Below, piece by piece: positions 55,825-64,000 of a stretch of DNA of 64,000 bases. The DNA is from Pezicula radicicola (lineage: Eukaryota; Ascomycota; Leotiomycetes; Helotiales; Dermateaceae). The stretch spans positions 744,001 to 808,000 of the forward strand of contig PDUO01000009.1 of the NCBI GenBank assembly GCA_003008705.1, given 5' to 3'. Below the pieces are notes generated by a model. It searched no databases, had not been told where the DNA came from, and saw nothing but the letters and a program-made list of their open reading frames with translations. Positions within the stretch are counted from its first letter, which is position 1, and every line of letters starts with the position of its first letter. The position numbers and the translations under genes were made by a program.

Positions 55825-57635
55825 TCACTTCCTCTTGAGAGCAGGACTCTGAGCGACACCGGTAACCAACAGAGCGCCTTGCCCAATCTCAACTTTCCAA
55901 CCCTCTCTTATAAGCATCTTGCCTACAGCTGGGCCAAGCCTTGCTCTGCCTTCCTTACTATGATTTCCTAATCCAGTCACAATTTTGAACGAGCCCGCTC
56001 TCCCAGAGAACCGCGAATCTCCAAGACTATGCCACCAGGCGGTGACCCTTTCTCTGCTAATTCGTACAGCATCTTTGACACTCACCCCGTGCAAATCTAA
56101 TTCTGTTCGTGAGCTCTGTCCAGCAACAAGTGCGTCGGCGGCAGCGCTCTGTGCGCTTTTTGCCCTGAAATCATAGTCTCTCCCAACTTCAGAATAATAA
56201 GCTGCCGCACCGCCCATTAAGTGATCAGATTTTCCTCTGCGATATGCAGCAGATGCTTGAACGAAAGCTTGATCACGGCCGGATCTGTATGTCGTGGCCA
56301 ACGCAGCGGCTTTAGCAGCGTCCATTGTAACACGTGGATCCTCTGTAGAGACAAAGTTGGAGGAGGGTGACTTTATTTTAGATGGCATAGATGAGACGAA
56401 CCCATTGTCAAGATTGATGGGGGCATGTCGGAAGTCCAACTGTATATTAGGCTTTATATTGTTGGGGCGAGTGACTAGAGCAGTCGCCAACTCTTGCGCT
56501 GATGCTTCATTCGGATGGGTAATTTGAACAATGATTATTAGGTCGGACAGTGGAATAGACGGAAGCCTTTGGTTAAGCTGATGGGCGTGGAGCCTTATGA
56601 TCGCATCATCATCCGATTCGAATTTTAATGCAGCATGCGCATTGATGATTGCGGAAATCGTGGACTTGATCGAGGCCCCATTCTCGTAGTAAATTGAACT
56701 GACTTGCTCCAGTGGCATACCTGTTCTCGAGGATACGAAGTCGATATCCATTCTTCCTGTCTCCCACTTGCTACTCGCAGCGGTAGGTGAGGTTGGCCTT
56801 GGGCTGATAGTCTCGTCCTCTCCCCATCGCGTGCGCTTCTTCTTCCCCTTACCTTTTCTTGATCGTGGGATTGAATCATTCTCTGAAAAAGCTTCGACGC
56901 CCCGACGCCTCGTGCCGCTTTCCTCAAGGAATGACTGTGTCATAAGTTCATCAATAGCTAGACCCGCATCGCCCTTGTATTTCTTCAGCGTCCATTCGAT
57001 ATCGAAAGGCCGTAATGCTGGGAATATTGCACCTAAATGTGACTTCCTGCTTTGTTCGTCTAGACCTACCAATGCTAAATCGTGGCTGTCTGTTCCTACA
57101 TTTCCCAACTCATCTCTTTCTTCGAGGTCCAAGAGAGACATTCCATGGCTAATTGAAGTATCGTCCGTCTCACTCGTCCAACACGGTAGGCTCCTCGCGC
57201 TGTTGCTGCCCTCGTCCCCAAATCCAACAACATCGTTGTCTGCCAAAGGTGATTGCGCCCAGCTGCTCCCACTTGGGTCAAACCCAGTGGCTTCTTCAGC
57301 GGCTGCACTCTCTCTGATGACGTCTAAAACCTGCCGCGCCGCCTCGAATTGAGAGACGTCTGCGACATCATAATCCTGCAAGATTGCGAGTAAGGTCGCC
57401 GTGTCTAGTGGTGGGCAGTAGTCCTCCTGTCATAAAATGGTATTGTCAGTCTATCTGCCTTGACGAAACACACTCTGCAAGGAAGAGGGGGGAGCGGGGG
57501 GAGCAAGATATATCATTTTCATCTTCACCATTACCACTGAAATAATATTTGTGTTTAGGGAAATCCCTTGAATCACGGCGTACTAACCATAAATTTTGCT
57601 TGGAGCTCCTCCAGGCGTGTCTCTGCAGGAGACAT
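55825..57635 (-). CDS. CUE2: CUE and Smr domain protein, Cue2/N4BP2-like
   Basis: Exons 57635-57588 and 57426-55825, 1650 nt, 549 residues. Two ubiquitin-binding CUE domains are visible: SRKSHLGAIFPALRPFDIEWTLKKYKGDAGLAIDELM (about 125-165) and a second near GMPLEQVSSIYYENGASIKSTISAIINAHA (about 235-265). A DUF1771 helical segment (YRSGRDQAFVQASAAYRRGKSDHLMGGAAAYYSEVGRDYD) leads to a C-terminal Smr domain with LDLHGVSVKDAV and VTGLGNHSKEGRARLGPAV (the GxH motif). Yeast Cue2 and mammalian N4BP2 with this layout are endonucleases that cut mRNA at collided ribosomes in no-go decay. The conserved DLHG and GNHS suggest an active nuclease here; direct evidence would need alignment. Shared features with the family make the call good, and orthology is probable. 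Confidence 0.85.
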
Positions 57636-58335
57636 GGCGACCCTCTAACTTAAAAGATTAAACCCTTTGCAAAGTAGTCCCTCAAGGAATACCAAGAATT
57701 TGGCGCGATCGATAGAGAGTCTTGTGGAGTTCTGTAGAGGGCGAATACAGGTACATGGTGTAATTGTAGTGGTTGTTCATTTCTGTATCTGTACTGAAAA
57801 TGCAAATAATGGGGGTCGTCCATGAAGTCATCAAATACAGTAGGGAGCTTGAAAATTTAGGGTACTGTACTAGGGCGGCTTATCCATTAGGTACGGTGCT
57901 ATCAGTGGAACTAATTTAACCTCGACTAGGTTTGACAACCATCATCGTCATCTCCTCAGTCCAAAGTCCAAATTCCATCATTTCAGACTGTTTGCGATCA
58001 AGGCTGCTGTCCACATTTTTCTAGCACTGACGGCCTTTATATATCTAGGTTTGATTTCGATTGGTTCATTTCCTGCTACACCGTAACGAGGCACGTATGC
58101 ATCGCAGAGGGTTGGAATTGTCTACTGTATCTAATCGACTGCTAAAGAGCGAAACCCTCCCTCAAAATCCTCCACAGCTAATGCGCCCAAACTTCCGTTC
58201 CATGCAATTTGAATGAAATAGTGATGTGGAGAAGGTCATGAATACATAAAGACGCCGGGAAGCAACCCTTCCCCATTTGTGGAGTAAATGATTAAGTTCG
58301 GAGGTCGGAACACATCCAGTATCAACAGCCAGCCC
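57636..58335. promoter_or_regulatory. Intergenic region upstream of the CUE-Smr gene
   Basis: 700 bases between same-strand genes, including the CUE-Smr promoter and the UFD4 3' end. A TCTGTA-rich patch at 57730-57800; no gene seen. Confidence 0.35.
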
Positions 58336-61300
58336 TCAAGACAAGTGGAAGGCGCCTTGGCCTTCTTTAATGGCAATGCCCATACGGCGTCGCATAACGT
58401 CCAGATCAGTGTAATCAGGCAATTTGAGATAGTTTACACAGGTCATAACACTTGGTAGGTAGTCATCGGATGTGTAAGGAGGCTCGCTGGGCTTGCAAAC
58501 CACAGTGAACATTGGCGTGAGGCTCTTGAACCCTGTCAAAGTGTTAGTATTTGCAAAGAGGTGCGGTATAGGATGCGAACGTACCTCCGATTGGAAGCTT
58601 TGGGCTGCCAGTTGTAAATTGAAGGAAGTCCCGACGTTCGGGTAGACTCAGCTCGCTCATCGTTTGAAGTAGGTTCTTGACACTCTTGCTGTCCATGTTA
58701 AAGCCGTGATCTGCCTTAATCGAATCCATTAAAGCTGGAACAAAGTTAGCATTCTAGCATTACGTTCAGAATCTCACCGTGGGCACTTACTTTCCAAGGA
58801 CCAATCTTCCTCGATTCTTCCAAAAAGCATAACTAACTCATCAGGCGTGAATGCGCTCAGAGCAGAGTATGGGAACACCTGTGTGAAGCCAGATCTGAAT
58901 GCATCGACTTGTCGCTGAACACCACTTCCAAGGGTCATGTCAATAACCTTTTCCAGGTAGAGCTCGACGTTGTCTATCGTTACTGAGATATGTGATCCAT
59001 TCGGTAACAGCTCTATAGAGGAGTAGCCTGGGAGGGTGAAGTCGAGACCAAGGTCGTCAATATGGACACCATCAATCTCTAATGCGTCTGCATCAGCAAC
59101 CTTCTGGGCAGCAGACAGAGTGCCATTCTCATCAATCGCTTTCTTTGCAACCGCAAACTTCTTAATTAACTTCAAGGATGTTGCTAGTTGAGCATCGACA
59201 GTCTTCACTGCACCCAAAGATGGTGTAACAGTCTTCGACTCGTCGCCAATACGGAAAAAGGTTGGGTTGAATGAAACGTCGATGATGCGGGAGTCGATCA
59301 TAGATCTTGCAACAAACTTTCCAAGCATCTTGAAAAGATGAAGGATACGCTTGCCATTCTCATTTGACGCCTGCTCATCACTCATGGGAGCCGGGAAGAG
59401 TCCTCTGGCGCCAAAAGCGTATTCGTCATTCTCGTTTGCATCAGTCTCTCGCCAAAGCTTGAGCTTCTTCTTCGAGAACTCTTTTGAGACAGTTGAATAG
59501 AACTCGAGGGTAGGTCCAAGACCAGTACCGACTTCTTCGAAGTATTCAACCTCAAGAATACTTTGGGAGGCGCCATACAGCTCCATAACCTTTAATGCTG
59601 ATTCCAGTATCTTCGTTCTCGAAATACGAACTTTTTGGCGCTGTAGGCGACCTAGGAAGGGGCGCTCATCACGATGGCGGTCACGACGATTCTCCTCAGC
59701 AGACTGAGCATTTTGCCATCGAGTCATCGACCTAGCATAGCCAAAAGATGTTGATTGGAGGAAGAGGTGGCGTGTTTCGAAGGGGAAGAGGAAAGGATAA
59801 AGTCGAGCAAGATCCTCACTCCAACTTGGAAGACAGTTGCTAGCAACTATAAGAGGCTCTTCTAACTGTCTGTTTAGTTTGGCAGTCAGTTTAGTATTTA
59901 CAAACTGAGATAATGGCTCGGCGTTTAGCTTCAAGGTAATGGTATTCTCAGCCAATACATCGTCTAAATTCGCGTTGAGAGCATGCAAAATGTTCAAAAG
60001 ACGCAGGATGGACGAGGTTGCCGGGTGTTTATCTAAAGACGCAGGTATACCAGATGCCGTAGTTTCAGGAACGATGTCTGATGTTTGCGTGAGAGCGCTT
60101 GACTCTGGAGGTGGCGGTCCTGCAACACGCTTGAATTTGATGGGATGTATTGCTGACCAAACGCTGCGACTCATGTGCTCATCAACCGGAGCTGTAGTGT
60201 TGTGAACTGCGCGGTAGATTGTGGTTTCATTGCCGATAACTTTGTCATCGAGACTAAACTCGATGTGCCAATCTTGTGGCACAGCTTGGATAGCAGCTGC
60301 ATAAGACATCGGTCTTGATGCACTAGGTGTTGAAGCTGAGGGCTGCGGTGGAGCGGCTGAGGACCGAGAAGTGGAACCAGGTGCTTGTGAGGGAGTTGCA
60401 ACTCTTGTACCATCTTCCTTGCGGGCAGTGACCTTGCCTCCTGCAGCAACCTCCAGGTTGACCGCAGATGGGTCAGGAGCGGCAGCACTTTCCTCCATCT
60501 CATCTTCTAGTTCTCCAACAATGGTATCCAGTGCCCCAGAATCGTCCATGTCTTCATCATCCGTGATTTGTCTTTCGTCTGCACACTCAAGAGTGTTTGT
60601 CAAGCTCTCATCGTCTCCAAAGGGGGGCGGTGGTGGTGCAGGCTCCGTCTGCGCCTGTTGACGCCGACTAGAGCGTCGCGTGCTTGGCTTTTCCTGAGGT
60701 GTAGCTACAGCTGACTGGCCCCCCGAAGCCGATGTGGTATTGGGAGTACTCTTTGACTTAGATTTGCGAGAAGTTCGAGCAAAGCCAGCAGGAGTACTGG
60801 GAGTGGCTGCAGTAGCTGAGGCCAAGCCACGCTCTGCAAGGCGAGCCGCAGCGCTCGGAACACCTGCATACGGGTTGGGCATACCTGCGGCTGCGAGTGC
60901 TGCTAACGCACCGGAAAGGCCCTCTCGTCGTGACGCTCTGGGGCGTTCCGATAGACTAATTCGAGGCCGCAGGTAATCATCAAGGGCCTTGAAGGTCGCA
61001 ATAGCATGAATAGAAACCATGATGTTCCGATATGGCTTTGGAATCTCAGAATCATCGTCTGCAACAAGTTTCAAGCGGATTTGCTTCGCAAGCATTGAAG
61101 CAGCACTACTACGATTCCCATCGAAAGTGTTTTGGTGAACTGTAACAACTTCGAAGTGCTCTGAGCGGCTGAGTAGATCTTGTAGTTTGTGGATGAGGCT
61201 ACTGAATGGGGTAGATGGAGAATCTGCGTTACTAGTTTTCGACTTCGTCGAGACCGTTCGACCCATGAAAACCTCAAGGAATGCAGACCGCGCGTCATTG

Positions 61301-64000
61301 GCCAGTTTCTCGTCGGGATTGTTGAAAACCTCGAGAAGAACTCGCACCACCTCGGAATTGAGTAGCTCCGCACTCGTCACACTCTCCAGCACATCCCCGT
61401 CGAAGTAAGAAGCGAGTGTCGCGAACAATTCAACACCATTACTAGTGCCTTGATGTAGATAGAATGTCTTGATCTGTGAAGCCAAGGCTTGTAGGTCGGT
61501 GAGGATCTTAGTCGCCTTCTTCTTCAGATCTTTGCTATTGTTCTCGGTCTCATGAACTTCCAAGAATTTCTTTGCTCGTGACGCGATGAGTTGTTGCATA
61601 CTCGAAGGCATGTGGCGAGAAGGACCATCAATGGACATAGTCGAGCCACGGGAACTCGCTGGCGATGCGGAACCATCCTCGGGAGCATCGTCATTCTCAT
61701 TTTCGTTCTCATCGTCCTCGTCTTCATCAGATGATGGGTCTTCATTGTCTTCATCTAGAGCCCCACCCTTGATATTTGCCTTTTCGTCGATCTTTTTGGC
61801 ACTCGAATCAGAAAGACCCTCCGACTTTTCACCTACGGAGGGTTCCGTAGATACTTCCTTGCTTACTGTTTCGGTCTCTTCACTTGTAGCTAGTTTTGCA
61901 ATCTCGGCAATGACTCCTTCGCGGTAGAACTGGTAGCGATAGATATCGTCTAGACGAGCAAGGAGAAGCTCTGCAGCTTGAAGGGCGTAGTTGACCAGAC
62001 TAGGATGGTCTTGTTGTGAGAGTATTGCAGCCAAGAAAGAGGCGTAAGGTACCGACCGTAAAGCTTCCATCAAGATGTCTTTGTCTAGGTTAGAGAGCAT
62101 TTTGAGTTGTGCTGTCAGAACTTTTTGACGAACACTCAAATTGACAGTGCTTGAAAACGCATCGGTTAGAGTTGGAAACAGGATTATGGCAAATCGCTTC
62201 ACCTGGTCTTTACACCCTTCAAGAAGCTCAACTCGTTTTTCATTGGCCGACTTCTTCCTGGAACCTGAAGGGGTAGATGTAGGAGGTGTTGGTGTTGTGT
62301 CAATTTCAAATATACCGTCATAGGCAGTATCTGACTCCCTAAGCACCCCAGGAAGTAACTCGCAGATGACGTTCAAAGTTTCAATGACTTGCTCTCGTGG
62401 TCTGTGGATTAAAGCCTGCATGATGACTACACTATCGAGCTTCGATGCAATATCATCATCAGGGCCGGGAGGTGATACGCCAGTTAGGATTTGATATAAG
62501 GTCTCGACAACATTCATCTTAAAGAGCTCAGCAGACAAAGATGCACTAGCCTTGGCTGTGAACGCGAGGACCCGTAGGAATTGTGTATGGATATTAGGAC
62601 CAATAAGGTTGGTTGTTCCTGGAAGTAGAAGGCGAAGGATGGCCTTTAAGAGATCGGTGCTCACAAGTTCTTCGAGCTTGCTGGGGTGGTATCGGAAACT
62701 CTCTACAACACGTGAGACACATAGTGAGCCTTGCTCAACGACCTTTTGGTCGCTAGAGCCGAGAACATTCAACAAGATAGGCATAACATCGCGAATGACC
62801 GAAAATGAGTCCTCAGGGATATTTCGGCAACAATTGGCGGCCGTGGTAACGGCAGTTCTCTGCGTACTCGTAGCGAAGAAGTCAAGGTATGTCAGGCAAG
62901 CTGTCAAGCCGCCTTCACGAACGATCGATGCAGGATACTCGACTGATATCTTCTCCAGTGTCTAGAGCAATAATTAGCGTGAGAGCCCCAGCGGTGATTA
63001 AATAAACTTACACTAAGTGCTTGCTCTGCCAGATCAATATAGTGGATTTCCAAGAGTTTCGCACAGAGAACAGGAACAGCGCCGCCGTAAACTACATTGG
63101 CAGTGCTGGCTGGTAAGGCCTCCATCAAATTGGCAATACAACGGCAAGCAAGTAACATCATCTCAGGATTATCATCTCCAAAGTCTGGTGCTTGCATCAA
63201 AACCACAAGCTCCTTGACAAAAGCATCGGGGGAGAAGTGACCGGAAAGATTGTCCTCCGTAGATACCAGCAAGATTTCTGAAAGCTCTTGCAGAGCAATC
63301 AACTGCATCGAGGGATCATCCCTCTGTTTGAGGTTGCTTAAAATGTCCCTCAGCCTTGAAGAAACTCCCGACATCATTCCACTTAACGCTCGTAATGTAC
63401 TTGATAGCCCATGCGGAGGTCCTCCAGGTCCGCCAAACCCTCCAAATGGGTCATCATCGTCATCTTCCTCTCCTTCATAGCCATGGCCCATCTCTTCATC
63501 CTCGTTCTCACCACTGCCTTCATCGTCGCGAGTTGGTGGGTGTTTGGGATCTAGATCGTTTTCTGCAGTTTCCTCATCTTTGCTGCCATTAGCCGTTTTC
63601 TTAGATCGCCGACTGGAGCCAGGTGTATTGGTGGATGAATCTACAGATAAAAACATTAACTTCGAACTAGACATATAAGATTCAGCCTGGCAATGCGGAC
63701 CTCCTTTCTTGTTTCGTGCAGACTTGCGTTTTGCAGGTGCAGTTGATGCAACAGGTGTCTCGTTGGAAGGACCTCCAGAAGCACTATAAGACATGTCAGT
63801 ATCAGATCCGGGGAGGATTGTCCGGATCAAGCTCACCCAGGACTCGACATCACCGCTGAAGTTTTGCCCTTCTTAGGTCGGGAAGGCACTGCTGGAGCGG
63901 GGTTAGAGCGCTCAGGTTCTGCTACCTTCTGCCGCTTTGTACGTCGAGCAGATGATGATGTCTTGGGCGGTTCGGGGTCGGAAGCTGGGCTTGGATCACG
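58336..64000 (-). CDS. UFD4: Ufd4/TRIP12-type HECT E3 ubiquitin ligase (5' end beyond window)
   Basis: Exons 64000-63837 (partial), 63783-63012, 62961-58791, 58734-58585 and 58532-58336; phases agree at every junction and 1817 residues lie in the window. The visible N-terminus is basic and disordered (PSRPKKGKTSAV), followed by an acidic patch and the ARM/HEAT-like repeats (GLSSTLRALSGMMSGVSSRLRDIL, ALQELSEILLVSTEDNL, MLLACRCIANLMEALP). A long charged linker (TPNTTSASG, TEPAPPPPPFGDDES) precedes the C-terminal HECT domain with LEVEYFEEVGTGLGPTLEFYSTVSKEF, KLGKFVARSMIDSRIIDVSFNPTFF and the catalytic cysteine in SVMTCVNYLKLPDYTDLDVMRRRM. It targets proteins for degradation by the ubiquitin-fusion and N-degron branches in yeast. 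A possible 60-nt in-frame intron (63700-63641) has a weak GTCCGC donor. Confidence 0.95.

Noticed and set aside
1..64000. CRISPR array, operon-type ribosome-binding sites, rRNA
   Set aside because: The window is eukaryotic with introns throughout; no regularly spaced direct repeats or rRNA-like sequence were seen.

Overview
This window comes from a nuclear genome of a filamentous ascomycete (Pezizomycotina). Genes carry short introns of about 46-70 nt with GTRNGT donors, CTRAC-type branch sites and YAG acceptors. There is a bifunctional C2H2 plus Zn2Cys6 regulator, a 2EXR-domain protein, a Not4 protein far longer than the yeast one, and a nuclear complex I 30.4 kDa subunit. A Leotiomycete (Helotiales-like) origin is a guess that the sequence alone does not settle. 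Gene models were built by splicing by hand. For nearly all of them the summed exon length is a multiple of three, which is an independent check on the junctions.

Left third (1-19.5 kb), accessory metabolism: a 5' part of an FAD-dependent monooxygenase (running off the left edge), a small cupin, a CocE/X-Pro-peptidase-type hydrolase, a small unknown protein, an ALDH-like protein without the catalytic cysteine, a LigB-type extradiol dioxygenase, a C2H2+Zn2Cys6 transcription factor, a fumarylacetoacetase-family hydrolase, an MFS transporter, and a second FAD monooxygenase. Together they look like a peripheral pathway for an aromatic compound or aromatic ester: hydrolysis, ring hydroxylation, ring opening and carbon-carbon bond hydrolysis, with import and a local regulator. 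No single gene proves this. Two of the genes (the left-edge monooxygenase and the FAH-like gene) each lack exactly one base, next to a homopolymer or A-rich run.

At 19.76-20.62 kb lies a complete miniature LTR retroelement without coding capacity: two nearly identical 150-bp LTRs, a 5-bp target duplication, a primer-binding site complementary to the anticodon region of initiator tRNA-Met, and a purine tract. It separates the accessory region from conserved genes.

Right two thirds (21.6-64 kb), mostly housekeeping: alanine aminotransferase, mitochondrial ribosomal protein bL33, a 1769-residue nine-exon coiled-coil protein, a serine-rich single-pass membrane protein, Enp2, Mediator subunit Med13, methylthioadenosine phosphorylase, the Not4 ubiquitin ligase, NADH dehydrogenase 30.4 kDa subunit, a 2EXR protein, branched-chain 2-oxoacid dehydrogenase E1-alpha, an alpha/beta hydrolase, a CUE-Smr protein of the Cue2 type, and the HECT ligase Ufd4 (5' end cut by the right edge). 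Enp2/Med13 and Not4/NUO-30.4 are divergent pairs that share short promoter regions. I found no intact tRNA or rRNA gene and no CRISPR array.
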